From positions 62,001 through 126,000 of the forward strand of contig JAFSJX010000075.1 of NCBI GenBank assembly GCA_017449285.1: a DNA stretch of 64,000 bases, written 5' to 3'. This document shows positions 16,905 through 26,119 of this stretch, in pieces. The translations under genes and the position numbers were made by a program. How positions within the stretch are numbered: the first letter of the stretch is position 1; the number at the start of each line of letters is the position of its first letter. Under the pieces are notes generated by a model. The model was not told the DNA's origin, made no database searches, and worked only from the letters and a program-made list of their open reading frames with translations. The stretch comes from Treponema sp. (GTDB lineage: Bacteria; Spirochaetota; Spirochaetia; Treponematales; Treponemataceae).

Positions 16905-19058
16905 TTATTGACGTTTGCGCTCACGTGCAAATGCGTCTTCCCTTGCTTGTAGCATTAAATCTTTGTCGCGGACGGGGTCGGCAATCGCAAAGGTCAGTTC
17001 GCCGCTCTGTGCTGTGCCAGTAATTTCGCCAGGACCGCGCAGACGTAAATCTTCTTCCGCAATTTTAAATCCGTCCGTGCTTTCGCGTAAGATTTTCATA
17101 CGGGCGATTCCTGTTTCAGTCAGGTTTTTGCTGTAAATCAAAAAGCAGAATGACTGCGCATCTCCCCGTCCTACGCGTCCGCGCAACTGGTGCAGAGCCG
17201 CCAAGCCAAAACGGTCTGCCTGCTCAATGACCATACAGGTTGCATTCGGAACATCTACTCCTACCTCAACCACCGTGGTCGCCACCAGAATCTGAATTTT
17301 TCCTGCGCGGAAATCGGTCAGAATACGGCTCTGCTCGTCCTCGGCAATTTTGCTGTGAATGAGCGCGGCGGGAAAACCTGGGTACACTTGCTGGCTTAAA
17401 AACGCAAAACTTTCCTCGGCGGATTTGAGTGCGGTCTTTTGTGTGCTGCCTTCGTCATCATCGGAAAACGGTTTTTCTATCGCAGGGTACACAAAATATG
17501 CCTGATGACCCGCCGCAAGTTCTTTCCGCACGGCTTCGTAGGCGTTGCGCTCGTTTCCCTGCCGCACCAAATAGGTCTGAATCGGCTTTCTTCCGCCGGG
17601 CATGGTCTTGATTGTCAGCACGTCCAAATCCCCGAACACGGTGAGCGCAAGCGTCTGCGGAATCGGGGTCGCGCTCATCATCAGAAGATTTGGCTCACGT
17701 GTCACGCCGTCTCTTGTTTGCCGTCCTTTGTCGATTATTGCCGAACGTTGCATCACGCCAAAACGATGCTGCTCGTCAATCACGGCAAGCGCAAGGTCTT
17801 TGTACTGCACATCTTTGGAAAAAAGCGCGTGCGTTCCAATCACCAAATCAATGCCGCCTGTTTTGAGCGCGTCCAATAACTGCCTTCTGCCAACTGCCTT
17901 TAAATTTCCTGTCAGATAGGCAACGTGAACATTGAGTGCTTCTAACTGGCGGGCGGCATTCTCGGCATGCTGGCGGGAAAGAATCTCCGTGGGAGCCATA
18001 AATGCGCACTGGCTTCCGTAGTCAATGACGCGCAGACATGCAAAAAATGCCGTGAGGGTCTTTCCGCTTCCTACATCGCCCTGCAAGAGCGCGCGCATGG
18101 AAAACTGTCCTTGCATACCCGCTGCTTTGCCAAAGCCATAGTTTCTGTCAATATCCTCATTCATCTGCGCAATCACGGCGCGCTGGTCATCGGTGAGCGG
18201 GAAGGGCAGTCGTTCCAGAAGTTGCTTCTGGCGCGGAGAAAGCGTTTTTGTAAAATCTTCTATTGTTATGGCTTTTTGTTGCGGGATAGCCGCTTTGCTT
18301 ACGTCAATGGCAGGAAGTTTTCCCCGATGGGCAATAGCTCGTTCTGCAAGCACGGTCTGAAACGCAAACAATTCTTCGTAGGAAAGGGTTCGCCGCGCGT
18401 CCAAGACTTCCTGCATGGTTGCTGGCTGATGAATCTGCCATAACGCCTGTGCCTTGGAAAGAAGACCGCGTTTTGTCATCAGGTCTGCGGGAATTTCATT
18501 TTCCACACCCAAAGCATATTTTGAAAGCGCGGCGTTCATCGCCTTGGAGACGATTTTTTGGCTTAACCCTTCCGTCAGATGATAGAGCGGCACGACGCGG
18601 CTGTTCGGCACTGGCTGGTTCTGATAGTCCGCAAGATTTCCGCCGTCAGCAATTTTTTCCGTGTCAAAACTCGTACACTGAATCCGCCCGTATTTTTCCT
18701 CAAATTTTCCCGTTACCGCAATAATCGTTCCAATCGGAAGAGATTTTTCCAAAAAGGCGCGGTTAAATGCTACCAGTTCCGCCCGAATCGTTCCGTCCGA
18801 CATAATCAGTTTCAGCGTCTTCATGCGCCCGTAGCCGAACCATTCATGCCCAATTACTTGCGCAATTGTGTGTGCCTTTATATTTTGCCGATATGCGTCC
18901 GCAATCGGAATCCGTTTTGTCCTGTCCTCATAATCGCGCGGGTAAAATTGCAGGAGGTCTGCCACCGTAAAAATGTTCAGGTTAGCAAACAATGTTGCCG
19001 TGGCAGGACCGACCCCCGAGAGCGTACTGACTGAATTCAAAATTTCGGCAAGTTTCAT
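16905..19058 (-). CDS. recG: ATP-dependent DNA helicase RecG
   Basis: Branch-migrating helicase for stalled forks and recombination intermediates; 717 residues, normal length. The N-terminal wedge/OB part includes LNSVSTLSGVGPATATLFAN and FYPRDYEDR; the helicase core has GDVGSGKTLTAFF (Walker A), VIDEQHRFGV (DExH), MSATPIPQTLALTVFGDLD, and LHQLRGRVGRG in motif VI. AGGAG lies about 12 nt before the ATG at 19058. It is downstream of the yggT gene on the same strand. Confidence 0.96.
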   Translation of the reverse strand: MKLAEILNSVSTLSGVGPATATLFANLNIFTVADLLQFYPRDYEDRTKRIPIADAYRQNIKAHTIAQVIGHEWFGYGRMKTLKLIMSDGTIRAELVAFNRAFLEKSLPIGTIIAVTGKFEEKYGRIQCTSFDTEKIADGGNLADYQNQPVPNSRVVPLYHLTEGLSQKIVSKAMNAALSKYALGVENEIPADLMTKRGLLSKAQALWQIHQPATMQEVLDARRTLSYEELFAFQTVLAERAIAHRGKLPAIDVSKAAIPQQKAITIEDFTKTLSPRQKQLLERLPFPLTDDQRAVIAQMNEDIDRNYGFGKAAGMQGQFSMRALLQGDVGSGKTLTAFFACLRVIDYGSQCAFMAPTEILSRQHAENAARQLEALNVHVAYLTGNLKAVGRRQLLDALKTGGIDLVIGTHALFSKDVQYKDLALAVIDEQHRFGVMQRSAIIDKGRQTRDGVTREPNLLMMSATPIPQTLALTVFGDLDVLTIKTMPGGRKPIQTYLVRQGNERNAYEAVRKELAAGHQAYFVYPAIEKPFSDDDEGSTQKTALKSAEESFAFLSQQVYPGFPAALIHSKIAEDEQSRILTDFRAGKIQILVATTVVEVGVDVPNATCMVIEQADRFGLAALHQLRGRVGRGDAQSFCFLIYSKNLTETGIARMKILRESTDGFKIAEEDLRLRGPGEITGTAQSGELTFAIADPVRDKDLMLQAREDAFARERKRQ

Positions 19059-19091
19059 GTACCGATTGCACTCCTAGCGCAAATGTATCTC

Positions 19092-19685
19092 CTATATCGG
19101 CAGACGCTGGCAAATTCCAATCAGCATCGTGATAATCATTCGGAGCGCAATCCAAATTCCTGCGGCGGTAATAGCAGCGATAATCAGCGCATTTTTGTAT
19201 GGCGTAGGTTTTCCTCTGGTAAAAAACGAGGACATTCGGAATACGATAGGGTTCAACGAGCGGTCAAGGCTGTCCCAAATTGAGCCGTAACGGTCTTTTC
19301 TCATCAGAAGGACTATCAGACGGATAACAAGCAGGATAATCAAAAAGCCGAGAATTGAAGACGCGACCGACCACACAAGGTACAGCACAATCGCCAGAAG
19401 CCCGCCCAATGTGAACGATTTTGCGGCGGCAAGGTTTCCTAAGATTGAGGATGCGGCAATCAGCACACAAAGCGCGATGGCGGGCGACAAATCGAACATC
19501 CCCACACGCAAAAAACGAAACCCACGGAACAAATTCAAATAGGGGTCGCAGATAGAGGAAAGAATTCGCCCAAATTTGCTGTACTGCGCACCGGGAATCC
19601 AAGTGAGGATAATCCGTATAAAACAAATCGTCGTGTACAAAGAAATAGCGGACGCAAGCAATTGAAATAATCGTGAAAGTGGCAT
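19092..19685 (-). CDS. YggT-family membrane protein
   Basis: A 197-residue protein with two YggT repeats: FIRIILTWIPGAQYSKFG...ICDPYLNLFRGF in the first, and SIWDSLDRSLNPIVFR in the second, with about five to six membrane segments. AGGAG precedes the ATG. YggT proteins have been linked to osmotic tolerance and the division site in other bacteria; a role here is not established. It directly precedes recG. Confidence 0.85.
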   Translation of the reverse strand: MPLSRLFQLLASAISLYTTICFIRIILTWIPGAQYSKFGRILSSICDPYLNLFRGFRFLRVGMFDLSPAIALCVLIAASSILGNLAAAKSFTLGGLLAIVLYLVWSVASSILGFLIILLVIRLIVLLMRKDRYGSIWDSLDRSLNPIVFRMSSFFTRGKPTPYKNALIIAAITAAGIWIALRMIITMLIGICQRLPI

Positions 19686-19762
19686 GGTGTTCTCCTCTTT
19701 TAAAAATAGGCAGAAATGCGCACAAAGTCAAGGAAAAAAGAAATTGCCACACGATTCTTTTG

Positions 19763-19862
19763 AGGGGAAAAGCCTTTCCCCTGGGCTCAGCCACTGGTTT
19801 CGACTGGCTCAACCACCGTCTTCGCCACACCCCTTTCGCCTATGGGCGGGCATTTTGCTTTT
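19763..19862 (+). repeat. Dispersed intergenic repeat, copy B
   Basis: Starts with hairpin AGGGGAAA (19763-19770) / TTTCCCCT (19775-19782), continues GGGCTCAGCCACTGGTTTCG, then ACTGGCTCAACCACCGTC and CTTCGCCACACCCC. The internal GTTTCGACTGGCTCAACC resembles the palindromic element found inside mnmE at 52071-52124. It lies between yggT and murJ. Confidence 0.65.
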
Positions 19863-19878
19863 CAGCCCCTAAAACCCG

Positions 19879-21462
19879 TTATCTTCGCTTCACTTTTCCT
19901 GTGATTGCTTTTACCATCGCATCGCGCGTCACCAACAAAAGCCCGATTCCGACCGCCCCATACGTCACTGCGCTTGCCGCAAACGGAATCCCGAACGCAA
20001 ACAGACGGTTATAATCTGCAAAAATCGGTAGCAGCGCATGCAGCACAACATATGCGGGAACGGCGGCGGCAAGCGAAAACAGAACTAATTTGAGCGCGTA
20101 CAATCCTAGCCCGCGGATAACCTGCGCCACCTCGATGACAGGATTCTTCTTCAAAAACACAAACAGCACTACCGTGTTTACAAAACTTGCGATGCTCAAA
20201 GACAATGCAATTCCCCCGCCGCTCATCGTACGGACGAGCAGGAGCGCGCCCAGAATATTTACCGCAAAGCCGATGATTCCAGCCAGCGTGGGCGACTTGG
20301 TGTTTCCCTGCGCATAGAATGCGGGAGACACGATGCGGTTCAGCGCGATAAAAAACAAGCCCGCGATGTGCCAGCGGAATGCCGTCAGCGTAAGCGCGAC
20401 CGATTCATCGTCAAAACTGCGGGTTTTGTATACAAGCGAGATAATTTCTTTTCCGCACACGAGCGACAAAAACGTAATCGGAATCGAAATGAGCGCGATG
20501 ATTTTGCAGGCGGTCGCAAGCATCGTGTTGAATTCTTCCCACCGCCCTGATTTTGCCATGCCGCTCAAATCGGGCAGAATGACTGTGCCAATGGAGACGG
20601 CGAAAATGCCCAGAATCAGTTCCTGCAAACGGAGCGAATATTGCAGGCTGGAGACGATTCCTGCTCCCGCACGTCCGGCAAGCGCGGTGGAAACAACGTC
20701 GTTCAACTGGTATGCCGCCATGCCGATTATCGTGGGAACAATTAATTTCATCACTTTGCGCGTGCCAGGGTTGGAGAACGTCTTTTTGAGCGTGGTAAAA
20801 CCCGTTGCCCAGCCCGTGCGAATCACAAACGGCAGTTGGAACAACGCCTGCACACAGCCGCCCGCAATCACGCCGATTGCCATAGCCCGCGCAGGATTAG
20901 CCGTGTGCGGGGCAAGCAGATAAGTTGCGGCAATCACAATCGTGTTGAACAAGACAGGCGTAAATCCCGACGGCGAAAAAATCTTTACTCCGTTCAGCAC
21001 ACCTTGAAAAAATGCCGCCACGGAAATAACAAACAGATACGGAAACATAATTCGCGTCAAAATCGAAGTTTCTTCCAGTACAAGTGAATTGTTTCCGTCA
21101 TAAAAAAGTGGCACGATAATCGGTGTAAACGCAATTCCCACGCAGACGACCGCAGCCGTCAAAAACGACACAAGCGTAAAAGTTGCCCGCAAGAATTCAC
21201 GGGTCGATGCCTTACCGTCTTCGCTCTCTGAATCTTCCAAATAGCCGCGGAATGTGGGGATGAATGCCACGCTGATTGCATTTTCGGCAAACAGGCGGCG
21301 AAACAAATTGGGAATCATAAACGCAATGCCGAATGCGTCCGCGTAGATTGACGTGCCCAAAAAAGCCGCCTTGGTCATTTCTCGCACCAAGCCAAGAATT
21401 CGGGAGCAGAGCGTAAAAAACGAAAGTGAAAGCCCTGCGGAAAGCAACGATTTTTTTGTCAT
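19879..21462 (-). CDS. murJ: Lipid II flippase MurJ
   Basis: MOP-superfamily membrane protein of 527 residues that moves lipid II to the outer face for peptidoglycan synthesis. It has about 14 hydrophobic segments; the N terminus SFFTLCSRILGLVREM and DAFGIAFMIPNLFRRLFAEN are family signatures, the latter carrying the conserved arginines. The ATG at 21462 is followed by KKSLLSAG. The gene lies just downstream of an mgtC-like gene on the same strand. Confidence 0.94.
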   Translation of the reverse strand: MTKKSLLSAGLSLSFFTLCSRILGLVREMTKAAFLGTSIYADAFGIAFMIPNLFRRLFAENAISVAFIPTFRGYLEDSESEDGKASTREFLRATFTLVSFLTAAVVCVGIAFTPIIVPLFYDGNNSLVLEETSILTRIMFPYLFVISVAAFFQGVLNGVKIFSPSGFTPVLFNTIVIAATYLLAPHTANPARAMAIGVIAGGCVQALFQLPFVIRTGWATGFTTLKKTFSNPGTRKVMKLIVPTIIGMAAYQLNDVVSTALAGRAGAGIVSSLQYSLRLQELILGIFAVSIGTVILPDLSGMAKSGRWEEFNTMLATACKIIALISIPITFLSLVCGKEIISLVYKTRSFDDESVALTLTAFRWHIAGLFFIALNRIVSPAFYAQGNTKSPTLAGIIGFAVNILGALLLVRTMSGGGIALSLSIASFVNTVVLFVFLKKNPVIEVAQVIRGLGLYALKLVLFSLAAAVPAYVVLHALLPIFADYNRLFAFGIPFAASAVTYGAVGIGLLLVTRDAMVKAITGKVKRR

Positions 21463-21482
21463 AGTTCAGAATAACGTACCAG

Positions 21483-22205
21483 TTAAATTTCTTCAATATG
21501 ATAGACGTAATCCAGCGTTTGCAACGCTTCGATGATTTCCGTATGAGTCTTGTACTTTTTTAGTTCCGCGCTGCTGATTGAGATAGCGATTGAATACACG
21601 CTCAGACCCGAATTGGCATAGGCGGGGTTCATTTCAATTGCATCAATCCGAAGCCCCAGTTTTCTGATGGTGGTGACGAAATTCTGCAAGTTCAGGCTGT
21701 TTTTCAGTTCAAGGTGAATCTCAAAATGGTTGGAGCGGTTTTTCAGGTAGAATTCCAGCACGGGCAGATACGAAAGACAGAACAAAAGCATCAGGAAGCC
21801 GACTGCCGTAATCGTGTAGAATCCCGCGCCCAAAGCAAGACCGATAATGCAACTTGCCCACAAAGCGACTGAAGTGGTCAGCCCCATAATCTGATTCCGC
21901 GAGCTAAAAAAGAGCGTCCGGGTGGCGATTCGTGCGGTTGAAATGATTGCTGCGGCGGAAAGCAGAAACCAGTTGCTCCCGAACAGCGTGTTGATGTAAA
22001 TATCCAGCATCATCACCAGCGTTCCAGCCAGCGTAACGACGATGAACGTGCGAAAACCGGCGGAATGACGTTTGCTGGAGCGTTCCCAGCCCAAAATCGC
22101 CGAGAACAGAAGCGATGCCGCAAGCCGCAGAATGATTGAGTAAAGATTCAGTCCGACCGACCATGCTCCGAGCAGAGACGCGATGGGGTCTGTTATGCCT
22201 GTCAT
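21483..22205 (-). CDS. MgtC/SapB-family membrane protein
   Basis: A 240-residue protein with about five hydrophobic segments in the first half (RLAASLLFSAILGWERSSKR and GFRTFIVVTLAGTLVM are the MgtC hallmark) and a soluble C-terminal domain. GGAGG stands 8 nt before ATG 22203-22205, which overlaps the stop of the antiporter gene as ATGA, so the two are coupled. MgtC proteins affect magnesium limitation and membrane potential in other species; here an ion-homeostasis role with the antiporter is inference. Confidence 0.87.
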   Translation of the reverse strand: MTGITDPIASLLGAWSVGLNLYSIILRLAASLLFSAILGWERSSKRHSAGFRTFIVVTLAGTLVMMLDIYINTLFGSNWFLLSAAAIISTARIATRTLFFSSRNQIMGLTTSVALWASCIIGLALGAGFYTITAVGFLMLLFCLSYLPVLEFYLKNRSNHFEIHLELKNSLNLQNFVTTIRKLGLRIDAIEMNPAYANSGLSVYSIAISISSAELKKYKTHTEIIEALQTLDYVYHIEEI

Positions 22206-23665
22206 TTTGTTTTCCTCCGAATCGGTTTCTTTAAGTTTTCCTTTTGCATTTCTCCCCACAATGCGGAGCGATGTTTTTCCGCCGCCTCGTTGAACGCCTG
22301 CTCCTCCTCATTTATCGGGTGCAGAGGCAGTTCCTGCTGAATCTTCTGAATCCGCTCAATCAAGAGTTCCAGTTGCGATTTTGTTTCGCCATCGGGCAGT
22401 TTTTCCTGCACAGGAACCAAATCTTCCAGTTTCGTGGAGTACGATTTTGAGAGATAGAGCGCGAGTTTTGCACAGCCAGGACCAATCAGTTCATACAGCA
22501 CGCTTGAAGCAAGAATCACCGTGAGCAATGCAGCACCCGCTTCGCCTTGAAGAGTACGCGCACCCAGTTCTGCAAGACCGATTGCCACACCCGCCTGAGG
22601 AATCAGCGCAAGACCAAGATAATTCCGCACCTCTTTCGGTTTTTTGACTAGCAGACATCCCGTAAATGCGCCCGCATATTTTCCCAGAATTCGCACCAAA
22701 AAATACAGAATGCCAATCAAAAGGAGCGGGGCAGTTCCGATTGAGCCTGACGGATTGACCAGCGCGTGCAAATTGAACGACATTCCAGAGCGAACGAAGA
22801 ACATCAGCAGAATCGGCGGGGAAAAATAGCCCAGTTGCTTGAACAATTTGTCGTCTCCGGTCATATTGATGTACATCGTTCCCATTGACATACAGCCCAG
22901 AAGCGGAGAGACCTCAAAAATCGTACATACGCCGCAAAAAGAGAACAAAAGTGCGATTGCGATAATCAGCCGGTTGTCGGTGGAACGGGTTTTTGGGCGG
23001 AGCAGAATCATCATCACTACGCCGAACACGCATCCCAAAAGCAGAACGCCCAGATTTGTTACAATCGGCACAAAAATCCGCGAGAACGAAAACGCTTCCC
23101 CTCCCGCATACGAGTGAACCGCCACCGAAATGGCAATGCTGTATGCCACAAGACCTACGATGTCGTCCAGCGCAACAATCTGCAAAAGCGTTTCCACAAA
23201 GTCACCTTTTGCCCCCGTTTGGCGGATTGTCATCATCGTGGAAGCGGGAGCGGTCGCCGAAGCCAAAGCCGAAAGTACGATGGAGAATGCCAATTCCAGA
23301 TGCAGAATAAAATAGGTGACGATGAAAACCAGAATTGAAGCGAGCATTGCCTCCAGAATCGTGATGACCGCGACTTTTGCACCATTCCGTTTGAGCGTGT
23401 CTATCCTGAAAAATTCTCCCGTACTGAACGCGATAAAAGCCAGCGCAATATCGGGCAGAAAACTGGTGCCGCTGATAATTGACTGCGGAATCAAGTTCAG
23501 GCAGAACGGACCAATCAGGATTCCTGCGGTAATGTATGCGGTCACATTGGGCAGACGCAATCGTTTTGTCACCCGCGTCGTCACAAAGCCGGCAATCAGC
23601 ACGAGAGAAATAGAAATAATCGCCACTCCGGCAGAAGAACTGCCATCATACAGATGAGAGAACAT
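22202..23665 (-). CDS. CPA2-family cation/proton antiporter (KefB/NapA-like)
   Basis: A 487-residue protein with about 12 membrane segments (Na_H_Exchanger family): RLPNVTAYITAGILIGPF, then ATAPASTMMTIRQ and VALDDIVGLVAYSI, where the aspartate pair of an ND/DD-type ion site is expected. The cytoplasmic tail is short, with no TrkA-N domain. I use ATG 23663-23665; no ribosome binding site sits at the usual distance, so a start a few codons upstream is possible. Exchanges Na+ or K+ for protons across the inner membrane (family knowledge). Confidence 0.87.
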   Translation of the reverse strand: MFSHLYDGSSSAGVAIISISLVLIAGFVTTRVTKRLRLPNVTAYITAGILIGPFCLNLIPQSIISGTSFLPDIALAFIAFSTGEFFRIDTLKRNGAKVAVITILEAMLASILVFIVTYFILHLELAFSIVLSALASATAPASTMMTIRQTGAKGDFVETLLQIVALDDIVGLVAYSIAISVAVHSYAGGEAFSFSRIFVPIVTNLGVLLLGCVFGVVMMILLRPKTRSTDNRLIIAIALLFSFCGVCTIFEVSPLLGCMSMGTMYINMTGDDKLFKQLGYFSPPILLMFFVRSGMSFNLHALVNPSGSIGTAPLLLIGILYFLVRILGKYAGAFTGCLLVKKPKEVRNYLGLALIPQAGVAIGLAELGARTLQGEAGAALLTVILASSVLYELIGPGCAKLALYLSKSYSTKLEDLVPVQEKLPDGETKSQLELLIERIQKIQQELPLHPINEEEQAFNEAAEKHRSALWGEMQKENLKKPIRRKTK

Positions 23666-23729
23666 CACTAGTATGATACCACAGTTCCTCCGAATTCGCC
23701 ACAAAAAATTGATTTTGTTATAAATTGAC

Positions 23730-23757
23730 TTGAATTATCATTGTTTCGTGTTATAAT
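23730..23757 (+). promoter_or_regulatory. Promoter of the InlB-repeat lipoprotein at 23791
   Basis: TTGAAT (23730-23735), 16 bp, TATAAT (23752-23757) with an extended TG at 23749-23750. No leader ORF or terminator follows, unlike the leaders of the lipoproteins at 3418 and 33676. Confidence 0.6.
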
Positions 23758-23790
23758 CTATGGTGATAGTTTATTTTTTGGGAGCGAGAT

Positions 23791-24672
23791 ATGAAAAGAA
23801 CCGTATTTTTTGTAGTCGTACTCTGTTCTCTTTTGGCAGGATTTTTCTTTGGATGTGACAAAGATAATTCATACCGCGTGTATTACAATAAATCTGGCGC
23901 GGATCTTGGCTCTGCTCCGAAAGACACGAACGAATACAAAGAGGGCGATACGGTCGAATTAAAAGAAAACCTCGGCAATTTGCAACGAAGCAAAAAACAG
24001 TTCGGGGGCTGGTGGATTCTGGGAAGCGCAGTTGATGATAACGGAGAGCCCAAGACCGTTTATGCTCCGGGCGACCATATTACCGTGGAATCTTCCAATA
24101 TCGTGCTGAATGTCTTTTGGGAAGATGATGAGAACAATGTCATTCAGACGGCATATTATACGGTGCGGCACTATCAGCAGAATGCGGACGGCTCTGACCC
24201 GTCTGAACCAACGGAAATCGAGTCAACGAAAAAGGGAACGGTCGGAAAACTGACCACCGCAGAACCAAAGGAATATACTGGCTTTACGGCGCAAGAGTTT
24301 ACGCAGAAAGAAGTTCTGGAAGATGGCTCGACCGTCGTAGAAATTTATTATAAGCGCAATAAAATTTACTACCAGTTCTATAATAACGACAGTGAAGATA
24401 TGGTGATAGGTTCTCTTGAAGGATTGTATGGTGCTACGGTAGATACCACAAGCATTCAGCCTACGCCGCCTTTTACTGGATATACGTTTGCTGGCTGGCA
24501 GCCGGAACTTCCCGAAACGTTTGGCGCAGAAAACAAGAAATTCCATGCGCAGTGGAATTTGCCGAGCAACAATGACGAAGAGGAAAATAACGGCAGTGAA
24601 GAAAACGGCGGTAACTCCAGCGAGAACGGAAACGAATCAGGTGGTGGAGAAAACAACGGCGAAAATTCCTAA
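23791..24672 (+). CDS. InlB-repeat lipoprotein
   Basis: A 293-residue exported protein; the signal peptide ends in AGFFFGC (C22), a loose spirochete-type lipobox. Residues about 30-250 contain repeats like those in the lipoprotein at 1088-3418: YYTVRHYQQNADG, KEYTGFTAQEFTQKEV, GSTVVEIYYKRN and GYTFAGWQPELP. The last 35 residues are low complexity (Glu, Asn, Gly, Ser) and look like a flexible tail. There is no lectin-like domain. GGGAG precedes the ATG. The stop codon overlaps tail-to-tail with that of the rlmM-like gene. Surface role unknown. Confidence 0.85.
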   Translation: MKRTVFFVVVLCSLLAGFFFGCDKDNSYRVYYNKSGADLGSAPKDTNEYKEGDTVELKENLGNLQRSKKQFGGWWILGSAVDDNGEPKTVYAPGDHITVESSNIVLNVFWEDDENNVIQTAYYTVRHYQQNADGSDPSEPTEIESTKKGTVGKLTTAEPKEYTGFTAQEFTQKEVLEDGSTVVEIYYKRNKIYYQFYNNDSEDMVIGSLEGLYGATVDTTSIQPTPPFTGYTFAGWQPELPETFGAENKKFHAQWNLPSNNDEEENNGSEENGGNSSENGNESGGGENNGENS

Positions 24673-25748
24673 GAATGATTTTCGCAGTATAGCCACGTCA
24701 GCTCATGCTTGTTGTAGTTCAGGTGAATCACACGGCTGTTGGCAATGGCGGCAAATTTGCTGACTAGATTCCAGTCTACCGCGCCCTGCATTTTAATCGT
24801 GCAAATCATATTTTTTGCGCGACCGCTTGCAAGCCACATTTGAATCCACTCGAATAATCGCGCGGGGTAGCAAATTACGTCGCTCAGCACCCAGTCCAGT
24901 TTGTCGCAGTTCATGCGGGCGCAGACCTCTTCGGGCGGTAAGGTAAAGGCATCGTGCGCCTGAAAGATAACGTGTTCGTCTGCCATTAACGGAGGCGCAA
25001 GTTCCGCACGGTCTACGGCAAATACGTCCGCACCCAACTGGCGCAGAACCCACGTCCATCCGCCGGGACACGCGCCCGCTTCAAAGCATTTCTGACCCGC
25101 GCAAGGAAGTTCGACACCGAAAAAATGATTTGCCATTGTCAGGGATTCCTGTAATTTTAAGTAGGCGCGGCTCGGGGGATTTTCGTGGTCTTCCTCAAAC
25201 TGAATCAAGCCTGCGGGAAGCGCGCTCGTAGTCTTTCCGCTTGCAATCATCGTATGCTCATCAATGAGCGTGTACAATCCCATCGGGCTGTGCGGAATTG
25301 TTGCGGGAAAGGTGCGCACCTTTAGGTTGATGTGCGGCAATTTTTCCTGAATGAGCGCGGCGCGTCTAAAACAGGTGAACTGATACGGAGCCCAATTTCG
25401 CTGTACGTCACGCAGAACTTTTGCCGCCTCACCGATGGATTCAAAATGAACCAAAAACAATTCTGTCAGCGTCGTCCGCGTCCAGTAGGGAAAATGTTCG
25501 CTTCCTGCATTATCGGCGGATTCGGTTTTCGCTCCGTCAGAAAATTCTGTTTTTGGAAAGTCGGGGCAATACAGTAAATCGCCGAACCAACGTGCGCCAT
25601 CTGCGGAAAAAGATTGTCCTGCGCCAGTGGCAGTCTGGGTCATCACGCCGTAGCCAAATCTTTCTGAAAGTTCGGCAGTCAGTAGCCCCTGCATCTCCAG
25701 AAAAGACAGGAACGCAACGCCTGGAATTTTTTCTACACGAACAGACAT
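24669..25748 (-). CDS. RlmM-like 23S rRNA 2'-O-methyltransferase
   Basis: A 359-residue FtsJ-fold protein. GQKCFEAGACPGGWTWVL is the SAM-binding motif, LDWVLSDVIC the Asp motif, and TIKMQGAVDW (catalytic Lys) completes a K-D-K-E-type centre. The N-terminal part with RNWAPYQFTCFRRAALI resembles the THUMP-like region of RlmM, which methylates C2498 of 23S rRNA. A low-conservation stretch at about residues 66-84 is probably an insertion. Overlaps the PilZ gene by 16 nt. Confidence 0.8.
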   Translation of the reverse strand: MSVRVEKIPGVAFLSFLEMQGLLTAELSERFGYGVMTQTATGAGQSFSADGARWFGDLLYCPDFPKTEFSDGAKTESADNAGSEHFPYWTRTTLTELFLVHFESIGEAAKVLRDVQRNWAPYQFTCFRRAALIQEKLPHINLKVRTFPATIPHSPMGLYTLIDEHTMIASGKTTSALPAGLIQFEEDHENPPSRAYLKLQESLTMANHFFGVELPCAGQKCFEAGACPGGWTWVLRQLGADVFAVDRAELAPPLMADEHVIFQAHDAFTLPPEEVCARMNCDKLDWVLSDVICYPARLFEWIQMWLASGRAKNMICTIKMQGAVDWNLVSKFAAIANSRVIHLNYNKHELTWLYCENHS

Positions 25749-26116
25749 TTTTCCTCTTCGGAGACAGGAGAAATGGCGTCGGGGTCAAGATTCTCTTTGT
25801 GAAGCCATGCGACGTATTCTTCAAAGCGTGCTGTATCCGGGGAGCGCAGAACGGAAAAACCGATTTCTGTTGTGCCGCCATTTTCCCGCGACCATTCGGG
25901 ATGCGCTATGAGCGTGAGCGGCTCGGTCGGAAATCGTGAGAATCGGACGCGCAGTTCATAATCTGCCTCGAAGGAAAAATTTACTGGGGCATCATAGTGA
26001 ACTTTGCAGCCGTCCATACTTATGTCATCAAGAATGCCGCTCATCGGACTAAGGTCGTTACATTCAACCCTGCCAAAATCCTCAAAGCGCGTGTTTTTCC
26101 GTAATTCAACTCGCAT
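25733..26116 (-). CDS. PilZ-domain protein
   Basis: A 127-residue single-domain protein with the c-di-GMP binding marks RKNTR (residues 6-10, RxxxR) and DISMDG (31-36, the D/NxSxxG motif). It probably acts as a c-di-GMP effector; the partner is unknown. It lies between purC and the rlmM-like gene on the same strand, 3 nt after purC, without functional link to either. Other c-di-GMP genes in the window are at 30687 and 59653. Confidence 0.85.
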   Translation of the reverse strand: MRVELRKNTRFEDFGRVECNDLSPMSGILDDISMDGCKVHYDAPVNFSFEADYELRVRFSRFPTEPLTLIAHPEWSRENGGTTEIGFSVLRSPDTARFEEYVAWLHKENLDPDAISPVSEEEKCLFV

Positions 26117-26119
26117 ATC